Shown here: positions 1-7,450 of the stretch, piece after piece
Position numbering within the stretch: position 1 is the first letter of the stretch
Layout of the letters: each line of letters opens with the position of its first letter
Program-made: the position numbers and the translations under genes
The notes under the pieces: generated by a model
Databases searched by the model: none
Told to the model about the DNA's origin: nothing
What the model saw: the letters and a program-made list of their open reading frames with translations, nothing else
Source: a virus
Virus record (IMG/VR): IMGVR_UViG_3300042905_005097
Span: 1-20,129 of that record
DNA length: 20,129 nt
Reading direction: 5' to 3' (one strand)

Positions 1-336
1 ATCATCATGCTCTCAAAGAGCAAAGATAGAACAGATGAAGGCATCATAGGAAACTTCATTAAGTGTACGAATTACAAAAACAGATTTACCAAAGAAAATA
101 TGTTCGTTGAAACGCGGCTAAACTATAGCTCAGGATTGAGCCGCTACTATGGTTTGACTGATTTGGCGATTAAATATAATGTCTTCAAGAAAGTATCTAC
201 TAGAATAGAACTTCCTGATGGCACAAAAGTATTTGAGAAAAATATTGACGAAGACCCTGAAAAATATTTTACCAAAGAGGTTTTGAAAAAGATCGATGAA
301 GAAGTTCAAAAGGATTTCAAATATGGCCAACCATGA
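1..336 (+). CDS. uvsX: UvsX-like RecA-family recombinase, C-terminal part (5' end outside window)
   Basis: The reading frame is open at base 1, so only the C-terminal ~111 residues are present. The segment KDRTDEGIIGN, followed by a basic stretch (KNRFTKEN), an ET-RLNY strand and SGLSRYYGLTDLAIKY, resembles the region of T4 UvsX after the ATPase core (KSRFVKEK ... GIDKYSGLLDLAL). UvsX-family proteins form filaments on single-stranded DNA and carry out strand exchange in recombination-dependent replication. The Walker motifs lie upstream of the window and cannot be checked. The gene overlaps the next one by 14 bases and is followed by helicase and primase genes, the expected neighbourhood for a T4-like recombinase. 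Identification rests on remembered family features and context. Confidence 0.8.
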   Translation: MIMLSKSKDRTDEGIIGNFIKCTNYKNRFTKENMFVETRLNYSSGLSRYYGLTDLAIKYNVFKKVSTRIELPDGTKVFEKNIDEDPEKYFTKEVLKKIDEEVQKDFKYGQP

Positions 337-700
337 TTTAAGCGATTCTTATGTATTTCTTGATGAAGTTGAAGAATACAAAGACACAGATACTCTACCC
401 ATAAGAATTTTAATAAATCCGTATAAGAATGTTGAATTTAGATTTCAACGAGTTAGTTTTGACGTTGTAAATGAAAATCTTAGTATTAATTTTGATCTTG
501 AAGTCATGAAATCTCCAGAAAATATTAAAGTAGATATTAATGACCAAGAGTTTGTTGACTTCGTTGGAGAGATACTGTATGATATAATAGTCAACAGACA
601 GGACATCAATATGACATCTTCCATCGATCCATCGTTGGGCGAAGAGGAAGATCTAGAGGCAGATGTCCACGAAGAGCCATATGGAAAAAATCATTCTTAA
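323..700 (+). CDS. Conserved-type phage protein of unknown function between uvsX and the helicase gene
   Basis: A 125-residue acidic protein starting MANHDLSDSY. I chose the ATG at 323 over an in-frame ATG at 296 because an AAAGGA ribosome binding site lies about 8 bases upstream and the overlap with uvsX then falls to 14 bases. The middle alternates hydrophobic and charged residues (LPIRILINPY, FRFQRVSFDVV, LSINFDLEVM) and looks like a beta-rich domain. The C-terminal third is Asp/Glu-rich (GEEEDLEADVHEEP). No catalytic motif is visible and I do not recognise the family. Its place between uvsX and gene 41 suggests an accessory replication or recombination role, but that is inference only. 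It overlaps the helicase gene by 20 bases. Confidence 0.75.
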   Translation: MANHDLSDSYVFLDEVEEYKDTDTLPIRILINPYKNVEFRFQRVSFDVVNENLSINFDLEVMKSPENIKVDINDQEFVDFVGEILYDIIVNRQDINMTSSIDPSLGEEEDLEADVHEEPYGKNHS

Positions 701-2084
701 GAATCTCGCTAAGAACGAAGAGTTTTGCCGCAAAGTACTCCCTTTCATGAAGAGGGAGTATTTTCAATCTCTACCTGAACAAATAATTTTTACTCACATC
801 AATAATTTTGTCACCAATTATTCATCGCTTCCTACTAAAGATGCTTTGGATATGCTTATTGAGTCTGAAAATGGAGTGAGTGAAGATACTTTTAAAAACT
901 CCAAGAAGCTCATCAGTGAACTTTACAACAATACTGACAGAGAAGATTATAAATGGCTTCTTGAGAAGACAGAAAAGTTTTGTAAGGATAGAGCTTTGCA
1001 CCTCGCCATCATGGAATCTATTTCCATTATCGGGGACAAGGAAAAGAACATTACTGAAAACGCGATTCCAGAGATTCTTTCCGACGCCTTGGCAGTAAGC
1101 TTTGACACTCGCGTTGGTCACGATTTTATTGAAGATTCTGAACTTCGTTTTGACTTTTACAGCAAGACCGAGCGTAGAATTCCATTTGATCTTGAGTATT
1201 TCAATACGATCACAGGAGGCGGTACTCCTTCCAAGACCTTGAACATCATCATGGCTGGTACTGGATGTGGTAAGAGTCTCTTTCTTTGCCACCACGCCTC
1301 TGCTTGTTTGATGCAAAATCTTAATGTTCTTTATATAACTCTTGAGATGGCCGAGGAAAGAATTGCAGAGAGAATTGATGCAAATCTTCTTGACATTCCT
1401 GTTCAGGATCTGAAGAACATGCCTCGTTCTGTCTACAAAAAGAAAATGGATAACCTTAAGTCCTCCTGCAACGGAAGACTTATTATTAAAGAGTATCCCA
1501 CTGGTGGAGCCAGCGTTAGTCATTTTAGAATTCTACTTAAGGAATTGAAGACGAAGAAGAAGTTTGTTCCCGATATTATCTTCATCGATTACTTGAATAT
1601 TTGTTCTTCGTCTAGAATTAAGAATACGGGAAATACCAATAGTTACCATTATATCAAGGCTATCGCAGAAGAACTAAGAGGTCTTGCTGTTGAGTTTGAT
1701 GTGCCTCTTTTTAGTGCAACTCAGGTTAATCGAACTGGGTTCAGCAGCACTGATATCGGCCTTGAGGACACCTCGGAGTCTTTCGGTCTTCCTGCCACTG
1801 CAGACTTCTTTGCTGCTTTGATCCGCACAGATGAGCTTGATGATGTTAATCAATTGATGGTCAAGCAGTTGAAGAATCGTTACAATACTACCTCAGTCAA
1901 CAAGAAGTTTGTAGTTGGTGTTTCTTTCAGCAAGATGAAGCTTTCCGACGTTGAGGAGGAAGGTCAGCCTGTGATGGTCAGTGCAAACCAGAGCAGCAAT
2001 AAGGAAAAGTTGTCCGAAGAAGAGAATTATTATAGAGCTGTTTCCAAGGCTGCTGAAAAAGCAGGTCTTGATTGGCAGATGTGA
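681..2084 (+). CDS. 41: Replicative DNA helicase, DnaB-like, T4 gp41 type
   Basis: A hexameric 5'-3' helicase that unwinds the fork and partners with the downstream primase. Counting from the ATG at 681 the protein has 467 residues. The Walker A motif is GTGCGKS at about 193-199 and Walker B is IIFIDYLNIC with Asp at about 303. LYITLEMAEERIAERIDANLL and KAIAEELRGLAVE match conserved RecA-core segments of T4 gp41, and ESFGLPATADF is also shared. The start at 681 gives MEKIILKNL, which lines up with the T4 gp41 N-terminus (MVEIILSHL). An in-frame ATG at 663 has a GAGG four bases upstream and cannot be excluded. The stop codon shares a base with the primase start (TGATG), so the two are probably translationally coupled. 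Confidence 0.95.
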   Translation: MEKIILKNLAKNEEFCRKVLPFMKREYFQSLPEQIIFTHINNFVTNYSSLPTKDALDMLIESENGVSEDTFKNSKKLISELYNNTDREDYKWLLEKTEKFCKDRALHLAIMESISIIGDKEKNITENAIPEILSDALAVSFDTRVGHDFIEDSELRFDFYSKTERRIPFDLEYFNTITGGGTPSKTLNIIMAGTGCGKSLFLCHHASACLMQNLNVLYITLEMAEERIAERIDANLLDIPVQDLKNMPRSVYKKKMDNLKSSCNGRLIIKEYPTGGASVSHFRILLKELKTKKKFVPDIIFIDYLNICSSSRIKNTGNTNSYHYIKAIAEELRGLAVEFDVPLFSATQVNRTGFSSTDIGLEDTSESFGLPATADFFAALIRTDELDDVNQLMVKQLKNRYNTTSVNKKFVVGVSFSKMKLSDVEEEGQPVMVSANQSSNKEKLSEEENYYRAVSKAAEKAGLDWQM

Positions 2085-3064
2085 TGAATACGGCCATAGA
2101 GAAAAAGTTCATTAATATGGTATCCTCTTCACTTGTTAAATTCAAGTGGAAGAAGGATGGGCTTGCTACTTGTCGTTGTTTTAAGTGTGGTGATTCACAA
2201 CGCAACAAATCCAAGACTCGTGGTTACTTCTACGTAAATAAAGATCACTATTATTACAAGTGCCATAACTGCGGGTTTTCTTGCACGGTAAAAACTGTTC
2301 TTGAGAATCTTTCTCCACATCTTGCCAAAGAGTATGCCTTTGAATGTTATAGTTCAAGAATTCATGGTGTGACTCTTCAAGAAGCATTTATTCAACCTAC
2401 GGAAAGAGTAATTCCATCTTATATCGGAACCAGTATAATTGATCTTCCCAAGAATCATTACGCTAGAAAGTACGTGATTGATCGTGGCATACCTGAAGAG
2501 AAACATAATTTACTCTATTACATAGATGATTTTTCCAAGATTGCTGTTAAGTTTTTCAAAACATCCATTCAGGAACCTCGTTTGGTCATTCCATTTTTTG
2601 ATGATTCAGGAAAGATCATAGGTGTTCAGGGAAGATCATTTGACAAAAATGCAAAGATAAGGTATATTACATATAAGTCTCCGCATGTAGAAAGACTGTG
2701 GTATGGACTTGACAAGATAAACGCTTTGAACAAAGTATATGTCGTTGAAGGTCCTCTTGATTCTTTGTTTTTGCCAAATGCAATAGCCATGGTTGGGTCC
2801 AGTTTTGATATACCATCAAAGATTAGAGGAAAGAATGTTGTATTTGCATTCGATAATGAGCCAAGAAATATTGCATTGCATGGAATGATGCAGCAGGCAA
2901 TAGATGAAGGTTATAAGATTGTAATATGGCCAAAAATAGATGAAAAGGACATAAATGAAATGTGTTTAAAATATGGAAGAGAAAAGACAATACAGATGCT
3001 AGATACTAATACGTATTCAGATAATGCAGCTAGACTAAAATTTTTAGCATGGAGAAAGTCATGA
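2084..3064 (+). CDS. 61: DNA primase, T4 gp61 type (zinc ribbon plus TOPRIM)
   Basis: Makes RNA primers for lagging-strand synthesis with the gp41 helicase. Using the ATG at 2084 the protein has 326 residues. The N-terminal zinc-binding domain has CFKC (Cys 32 and 35) and CHNC (Cys 60 and 63). The catalytic core has QEPRLVIPFF near 164 and GVQGRSF near 180. The TOPRIM motif is VVEGPLDSLF, with Glu near 222, and the second acidic motif is AFDNEPRN near 255-262. All match T4 gp61 block by block. The reading frame extends upstream to a TTG at 2072, but the ATG overlapping the helicase stop is the natural start. The gene ends ATGA with the next ORF. Confidence 0.93.
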   Translation: MNTAIEKKFINMVSSSLVKFKWKKDGLATCRCFKCGDSQRNKSKTRGYFYVNKDHYYYKCHNCGFSCTVKTVLENLSPHLAKEYAFECYSSRIHGVTLQEAFIQPTERVIPSYIGTSIIDLPKNHYARKYVIDRGIPEEKHNLLYYIDDFSKIAVKFFKTSIQEPRLVIPFFDDSGKIIGVQGRSFDKNAKIRYITYKSPHVERLWYGLDKINALNKVYVVEGPLDSLFLPNAIAMVGSSFDIPSKIRGKNVVFAFDNEPRNIALHGMMQQAIDEGYKIVIWPKIDEKDINEMCLKYGREKTIQMLDTNTYSDNAARLKFLAWRKS

Positions 3065-3288
3065 TAGATGAAAATTTTGGAGATGATTTTGAAGGATTGA
3101 ATGAGGAAGCTCAAATGAAAGTCTGTCAGGCTTTTCTTCAGTTTAACTCTTATTTCAGCCAGTATATCAAAGAGATGGATAAAGATCTTTGGCAGAAGGC
3201 AGTTGATTATGCCAAGGATAGCGTTGATATTCCGGGTGTAGAATTAAAGTTTATAGATGAAGATGATGATAAAGATTTAGAGGTTTAA
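3061..3288 (+). CDS. Small acidic protein of unknown function
   Basis: A 75-residue protein starting MIDENFGDDFEGL and ending in an Asp/Glu cluster (FIDEDDDKDLEV). The ATG at 3061 overlaps the primase stop as ATGA and has GGAGA six bases upstream inside the primase gene. That is a better start than the in-frame ATG at 3049. The middle (MKVCQAFLQFNSYFSQYIKE, then LWQKAVDYAKD) is probably helical and amphipathic. I recognise no domain. It sits tightly between the primase and thyX genes, one base before the thyX start, so it is co-expressed with replication genes. Confidence 0.75.
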   Translation: MIDENFGDDFEGLNEEAQMKVCQAFLQFNSYFSQYIKEMDKDLWQKAVDYAKDSVDIPGVELKFIDEDDDKDLEV

Positions 3289-3289
3289 T

Positions 3290-3985
3290 ATGTTAAAGCG
3301 TGTGAGTGTTTTGAATATGGGCCATGTGGATCTTATGGCCTGCATGGGTGATGATCTAATGGTTGCAAACGCAGCTCGTGTTTCTTTCAACAAAGAAAGC
3401 AACTGGGAAAGTGATAATAAGTTATCAGAGAGAGATGTCAAATTAATTCGATATCTTTCTAAGCATAAACACTGGACACCGTTCGCTCATCCTCAGATTT
3501 CTTTGAGAATCAAGGCTCCAATTTTTATTCGTACACAATTGTTTAAGCATAAGGTAGGTTTAGTAGAAAATGAAGTTAGCCGAAGATATGTTACTGATAC
3601 CCCAGAGTTTTATACGCCCATATGGAGAAATGCTCCAACTGATGGTGCAAAACAAGGAAGCTCTGATTTTGTGGATGACTTTGAACTTGCAGCCAAAGCT
3701 ACTTTTGAGTATAATGTAGTATTAAAGAAAGCATTGGAAACTTATGAAAATCTTTTGGAACAAGGTATCGCCCCAGAACAGGCAAGAGCCGTTCTCCCAC
3801 AAGGAACATTCACTGAGTGGTGGTGGACAGGTTCGCTCTCAGCTTTTGCGAGAATTTATGCTCAGAGAATTGATGCCCATGCACAATGGGAAGTTCGCGA
3901 ATACGCAAAGGCTATCGGGGATTGTATATCGCCGCTCTTTCCAGTTTCTTGGGAAGAATTAACAAAAAATTGTAATAATAAATAA
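3290..3985 (+). CDS. thyX: Flavin-dependent thymidylate synthase ThyX
   Basis: Converts dUMP to dTMP using FAD, NADPH and methylene-tetrahydrofolate. The 231-residue length is normal for ThyX. The signature region is at 81-100 (R-TQ-LFKH-KVG, then ENEVSRRY), in which the NExSxRY half of the ThyX motif is intact. The usual RHR triad is replaced by a diverged FKHK segment, as I recall from T4-like marine phages. Further family features are NAARVSF near 27, LSKHKHWTPFAHPQ near 56 and QARAVLPQGTFTEWWWTGSLSAFARIYAQR near 160-190, with the substrate-binding Arg after LP or in the final helix. An AGAGG site precedes the ATG. The gene leads directly into nrdJ, forming a nucleotide-synthesis pair. Confidence 0.93.
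   Translation: MLKRVSVLNMGHVDLMACMGDDLMVANAARVSFNKESNWESDNKLSERDVKLIRYLSKHKHWTPFAHPQISLRIKAPIFIRTQLFKHKVGLVENEVSRRYVTDTPEFYTPIWRNAPTDGAKQGSSDFVDDFELAAKATFEYNVVLKKALETYENLLEQGIAPEQARAVLPQGTFTEWWWTGSLSAFARIYAQRIDAHAQWEVREYAKAIGDCISPLFPVSWEELTKNCNNK
3978..3984 (+). promoter_or_regulatory. Possible T4-late-type promoter box (ATAAATA) before nrdJ
   Basis: ATAAATA overlaps the thyX stop codon and lies 21 bases before the nrdJ ATG, with an AAAGGA ribosome binding site between them. This spacing suits a T4 late-type promoter giving a short leader. In AT-rich DNA a chance match is quite possible. Confidence 0.3.
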
Positions 3986-4005
3986 AGACACCAAAGGAAA
4001 ACCAT

Positions 4006-5892
4006 ATGCAAAATTTATCAGCTTTTCAAGAATTCATTTTTATCTCTCGCTACTCTCGTTGGTTGAATGCAGAAAACCGAAGAGAAACTTGGAGCGAATG
4101 TGTTGACCGTTGGTGGAATTATTTTACAAACAAAGTTCCTCAACTTCTAGAGCGTCCTGATGTTAAGCAGGCCATTCTAAATCTTGAGGTTCTTCCCTCT
4201 ATGAGAAGCCTCATGACTGCAGGGCCAGCATTGGATCATGACAATACATGCATCTATAATTGCTCTTATCTTCCAATTGACTCTATTCAGTCATTTGCTG
4301 AATTGTTTGTTATTCTGATGAACGGAACTGGTGTTGGTTACAGTGTCGAACATCAGTATACAGACAAGCTTCCCATCGTTGCAAATAAAATCGAAAAAGA
4401 TTTTAATACAGTTGTGAAAATAGAAGACTCCAAAGAGGGATGGGGAAATGGTCTAAAAACTATTCTTTATCATCTCTACGAAGGTCGCCATGTAAAGTGG
4501 GATCTCTCTGCCATTCGTCCAGCAGGAGCAAGACTGAAGACCTTTGGTGGTCGGGCAAGTGGTCCTGCTCCGCTTGATAATCTGTTGAAATTCATTGTAA
4601 AGGTTTTTTATGGATCAGTTGGAAGAAGACTTAGCGCTCTTGAGTGTCACGATATTTGTTGTGCTATTGCTAATGCTGTTATCGTCGGTGGTGTGCGCCG
4701 TTCTGCGATGATTTCACTCAGCGATCTTTCTGACCGAGAGATGGCAATGTGCAAGAGCGGAGCTTGGTGGGACGGAGCAGGATTCCGTTCTTATGCAAAT
4801 AACTCCGCAGTATATCGTGGTCGCCCACCAATGGGACAGTTCCTTGAAGAGTGGACTTCGCTTTACAACAGCCATAGCGGTGAGCGTGGAATGATTAACC
4901 GCAAGGCGCTCCAAGAGCAGGCGGGAAGACAAGGAAGAGACGAGACTGCAGAGTACGGAACCAATCCTTGCTCTGAGATTATTCTCAAGCCATTTGAGTT
5001 CTGCAATCTTTCTACCGTCGTTGTTCGTCCAACCGACACACAGGCTTCTCTCAAGAAGAAGATAGAGATTGCAACAATCATTGGTACAGTTCAGTCTACA
5101 TTTACTAAATTCCCTTATCTCCGTCCTGAGTGGAAGCAGAACTGCGAAGACGAAAGATTGCTTGGTGTGTCTATGACAGGAATCTTTGATAACAAGCTCA
5201 CAAGCGGTCTTGATGGAAAGCCAAAGCTCATCAAGCTTCTTGAGACTTTAAGAGATCATGCCACAGCAACCAATCTTACTTGGGCAGAAAAGCTTGGAAT
5301 CAATCCCAGCAAGTCTATTACTTGCGTGAAGCCAGAGGGGACCACCTCTTGCTTGGTTGATTCTGCATCTGGATTGCATCCTCGTTATGCTGATTTCTAC
5401 TACCGTAGAGTTCGCATTGACAAGAAGGATCCAATCTATAATCTCATGAAAGATCAGGGTGTCCCATGCGAGGACGATGTAATCAATCCCGGCTCTACCG
5501 CTGTCTTTACCTTTGCCATGAAAGCGCCAAAGGGTACAATGACTACAGAAGATCTTCGTGCGATTGCTCACTTGGACATCTGGAAAATTTATCAAGAGCA
5601 CTATTGCCACCACAAGCCTTCGATCACCGTGAACTACACGGATGCAGAATTCCTTGAGGTTGGCCAGTGGCTCTGGGAAAACTTTGATTGTGCTACAGGA
5701 ATTTCTTTCCTCCCCGGTGGAGATTCCCACAGCTATGCTCAAGCACCATTTGAAAGAATTGACCAAGCGGTCTATAATGAGCATCCAAAGATCAAAGTTG
5801 ATTTCAGAAAACTTTCTCAATATGAAAAAGAAGACAACACGGAATCGGCCAAAGAGTACGCCTGCCAAGGTGGGGCGTGCCAGATCATGTAA
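4006..5892 (+). CDS. nrdJ: Class II (adenosylcobalamin-dependent) ribonucleotide reductase, monomeric type
   Basis: Reduces ribonucleotides to deoxyribonucleotides with a thiyl radical generated from coenzyme B12, so it needs no second subunit and no oxygen. It has 628 residues and no N-terminal ATP cone. Key residues visible are Cys82 and Cys86 (CIYNC, one of them the N-terminal member of the active-site disulfide pair), NPCSEI with Cys322 and Glu324, and Cys333 eleven residues after Cys322. The same Cys-x-Glu...Cys spacing is known from the Lactobacillus leichmannii enzyme. The C-terminal redox pair is Cys620 and Cys625 (CQGGAC). GGVRRSAMISLSD and KPEGTTSCLVDSASG are further family blocks. 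An AAAGGA site precedes the ATG. It follows thyX and appears complete. Activity would depend on cobalamin in the host. Confidence 0.94.
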   Translation: MQNLSAFQEFIFISRYSRWLNAENRRETWSECVDRWWNYFTNKVPQLLERPDVKQAILNLEVLPSMRSLMTAGPALDHDNTCIYNCSYLPIDSIQSFAELFVILMNGTGVGYSVEHQYTDKLPIVANKIEKDFNTVVKIEDSKEGWGNGLKTILYHLYEGRHVKWDLSAIRPAGARLKTFGGRASGPAPLDNLLKFIVKVFYGSVGRRLSALECHDICCAIANAVIVGGVRRSAMISLSDLSDREMAMCKSGAWWDGAGFRSYANNSAVYRGRPPMGQFLEEWTSLYNSHSGERGMINRKALQEQAGRQGRDETAEYGTNPCSEIILKPFEFCNLSTVVVRPTDTQASLKKKIEIATIIGTVQSTFTKFPYLRPEWKQNCEDERLLGVSMTGIFDNKLTSGLDGKPKLIKLLETLRDHATATNLTWAEKLGINPSKSITCVKPEGTTSCLVDSASGLHPRYADFYYRRVRIDKKDPIYNLMKDQGVPCEDDVINPGSTAVFTFAMKAPKGTMTTEDLRAIAHLDIWKIYQEHYCHHKPSITVNYTDAEFLEVGQWLWENFDCATGISFLPGGDSHSYAQAPFERIDQAVYNEHPKIKVDFRKLSQYEKEDNTESAKEYACQGGACQIM

Positions 5893-5902
5893 GAAGAATA
5901 TC

Positions 5903-6193
5903 GTGAGCGACATGCTCAAGTATGCCAAGTACAGGGCAAAGTTGAAGAAACTTGACTTTAACCTAACTGCTAAAGACATAGTAATTCCAAAAACTTGTCC
6001 TGTACTTGGTATACCGATATATCCTTATAGCTTATCAAATTCGCCTTCGTTGGATAGAATAGACAACACAAAAGGTTATACCAAAGACAATGTTGTTATT
6101 GTGTCTTTCAAAGCAAATAGAATGAAGGGTGCGGCAACTCTTGATGAACTTTCTAAGCTGGTAAATTTTTATAAAAACTTGATGCCCAGATGA
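5903..6193 (+). CDS. Phage HNH-type endonuclease, short form
   Basis: The recognisable domain is FNLTAKDIVIPKTCPVLGIP, then SPSLDRIDNTKGYTKDNVVI, then SFKANRMKGAATLDEL. It belongs to a common phage family in which CPVLGIPL and SLDRID mark the nuclease fold. The classical HNH catalytic histidine is not obvious, and the DRID aspartate sits where the family usually has its metal site. The start is uncertain. I chose the GTG at 5903 with AAGAAG seven bases upstream, giving 96 residues. The ATG at 5912 is an alternative. An in-frame ATG at 5822 would overlap nrdJ by 71 bases and add a Lys/Arg-rich tail. Such genes are often mobile, and this one lies immediately after nrdJ. Confidence 0.75.
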   Translation: MSDMLKYAKYRAKLKKLDFNLTAKDIVIPKTCPVLGIPIYPYSLSNSPSLDRIDNTKGYTKDNVVIVSFKANRMKGAATLDELSKLVNFYKNLMPR

Positions 6194-6199
6194 AACTCC

Positions 6200-6207
6200 T
6201 ATAAATA
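6200..6207 (+). promoter_or_regulatory. T4-late-type promoter box TATAAATA before the resolvase gene
   Basis: An exact match to the T4 late promoter consensus TATAAATA, ending five bases before the resolvase ATG. Transcription from such a box would start at or next to the start codon, so the mRNA would be nearly leaderless. Similar boxes precede several other genes in this window. Confidence 0.45.
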
Positions 6208-6212
6208 ATAGG

Positions 6213-6773
6213 ATGTTTCATACTGTTATTGGTATAGATTATTCTATGACTTCTCCTTGTCTGTGTCTCTTCGATCTCAGACAAAAGTTTTGTTTTGAAA
6301 ACTGTCATTTTTATTTTTTGACAGATACAAAAAAGTACGCAAACAAGTTTATGAACAACATAACTGGAGAGTTGTTTCCAGATTATGATTGTGATACAGA
6401 AAGATTCGACACGATATCTTCTTGGGCACTCAATCTATGCATTGGTGCTTCGGAAGTTTCATTGGAAGGATACGCATATAATTCAACTGGAAGAATATTT
6501 CATCTTGCCGAAAATGTTGGAATATTAAAACATAAGTTATATAAAAATGCAATTCCTTTAAGTGTGATTGAACCGAGCAGAGTCAAGAAGATAGCGACGG
6601 GAAAAGGAAATGCAGACAAACAAGCAATGTATGATTGCTTTGAGAAAGAATCATTTGTAGATTTGAAAAGTGTATTGGGCCAAAAGACACTGTCGAATCC
6701 TGTTACGGATATTATCGACAGTTTTTATATTACTAAAATTTTAGCAGATGCTAAACTCAATCAAGAGATCTGA
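6213..6773 (+). CDS. RuvC-like Holliday junction resolvase
   Basis: A 186-residue protein with the RNase H-like fold motifs of RuvC. Asp9 is in VIGIDYSMTSP, Glu85 in VSLEGYAY, and Asp166 and Asp169 in PVTDIIDSFYI. GKGNADKQAM at about 130-139 matches the RuvC GKGxADK element, and EPSRVKKIAT precedes it. RuvC-type enzymes cut four-way DNA junctions. In T4 this job belongs to the unrelated endonuclease VII (gp49), so here the RuvC-like enzyme may take its place in resolving recombination intermediates and debranching DNA for packaging. The ATG is preceded by AGG next to a TATAAATA box. The gene is convergent with the next one and their ends overlap by 17 bases. Confidence 0.85.
   Translation: MFHTVIGIDYSMTSPCLCLFDLRQKFCFENCHFYFLTDTKKYANKFMNNITGELFPDYDCDTERFDTISSWALNLCIGASEVSLEGYAYNSTGRIFHLAENVGILKHKLYKNAIPLSVIEPSRVKKIATGKGNADKQAMYDCFEKESFVDLKSVLGQKTLSNPVTDIIDSFYITKILADAKLNQEI
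6740..6755. terminator. Small AT-rich inverted repeat at a convergent gene junction
   Basis: TTTAGCA and TGCTAAA form a perfect seven-base inverted repeat around GA, just beyond the end of the minus-strand block and inside the resolvase C-terminal codons. On the minus strand it is followed by ATTTTAG, a weak U run. It may slow or end leftward transcription, but it is not a convincing terminator. Confidence 0.25.
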
Positions 6774-7140
6774 CTGAGTATTCTTCTACGATTGGTGCTG
6801 GTGTGGTTTTGAGAATTTCGTAGTTTTCCCAATTTTCCTTTAATACTCCATCTTTTACCAGTCTGGCAAGAGTATCGTTTAGCTTTTCATTTTTATTGCT
6901 AAATTTGATATATTTTTTGCCATTTTCTACAGCAAGTTTGATGGCCATTGCAACGCCATCCCCGTAGGGATAATCATCCAAACTTTTCTTTTTCACATCT
7001 GGTAAGATGTAATAAAGGAAACCAGCAAGATCTTGTTTGGGAACAATAGTACAGTGTTTCTCAGAAGAATTTTTTGGACCCATTCGATATGCGTCCTGTT
7101 CTTCCGAAAAATACTTTTCTAGTATAAAATTTGTTCCCAT
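6757..7140 (-). CDS. Unknown phage protein, last gene of the minus-strand block
   Basis: A 127-residue protein starting MGTNFILEKYFSEEQDAYRMG. I chose the ATG at 7140, which lies 19 bases after the upstream stop and behind a CATAAATA box. An in-frame GTG at 7173 would overlap the zinc-ribbon gene by 14 bases and has only a weak GGA upstream. The sequence contains KDLAGFLYYILPD-like hydrophobic and YGDGVAMAIKLAVENGKKYIKF segments, then NEKLNDTLARLVKDGVLKENWENYEI, which looks like a small mixed alpha/beta domain with a helical C-terminus. No catalytic motif is evident and I do not recognise the family. Confidence 0.65.
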   Translation of the reverse strand: MGTNFILEKYFSEEQDAYRMGPKNSSEKHCTIVPKQDLAGFLYYILPDVKKKSLDDYPYGDGVAMAIKLAVENGKKYIKFSNKNEKLNDTLARLVKDGVLKENWENYEILKTTPAPIVEEYSVRSLD

Positions 7141-7148
7141 GTTATGAA

Positions 7149-7156
7149 TATTTATG
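7149..7156 (-). promoter_or_regulatory. Possible late-type promoter box CATAAATA
   Basis: CATAAATA on the minus strand ends eight bases before the ATG at 7140. It differs from the T4 late consensus at the first base only. No Shine-Dalgarno sequence lies between it and the start codon. Confidence 0.3.
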
Positions 7157-7159
7157 TTC

Positions 7160-7450
7160 TTAGCCACCGCCACGAAGTTCCGAAGCAGCGTCTAATTTTC
7201 GTCTATGTCTGGGGGGCAGAGTGGTCTTCATCTTGTTCATAAGCTCGTTCCAAGCGCCCCCAGTTGCCTTATTAGGGCTTAGAGTAGTGTCCATGGCCAT
7301 TCCCACCCCTTCGCTCATATAATCGCGTATAACGGCTTTCTTGCCACACTGAGGGCAAGGAGATTTGATGGGCTTATCGTTATCTTTCATTGACAAATTT
7401 TCATCAAATTTGTGTTTGCAATTTTCACATAAGAACGAATAAGTTGGCAT
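7160..7450 (-). CDS. FmdB-family zinc ribbon protein
   Basis: A 96-residue protein with an N-terminal zinc ribbon: MPTYSFLCENCKHKFD with Cys8 and Cys11, and SPCPQCGK with Cys32 and Cys35. MPTYxFxCxxC...F is the signature of the FmdB/CxxC_CxxC_SSSS putative regulatory family. Such proteins are frequent in tailed phages and their role is not well established. The rest is basic (PPRHRRKLDAASELRGGG). The ATG overlaps the stop of the upstream HNH gene by one base (TAATG), with GAGGA eight bases upstream, so the genes are coupled. Confidence 0.8.
   Translation of the reverse strand: MPTYSFLCENCKHKFDENLSMKDNDKPIKSPCPQCGKKAVIRDYMSEGVGMAMDTTLSPNKATGGAWNELMNKMKTTLPPRHRRKLDAASELRGGG

Noticed and set aside
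822-1523. A 233-residue minus-strand open frame
   Set aside because: Antisense to the gp41 helicase core, with no domain. A shadow of the helicase codons.
5248-5979. A 243-residue minus-strand open frame
   Set aside because: Antisense to the well-supported nrdJ gene and its neighbour, with no domain and no start signal. A shadow.
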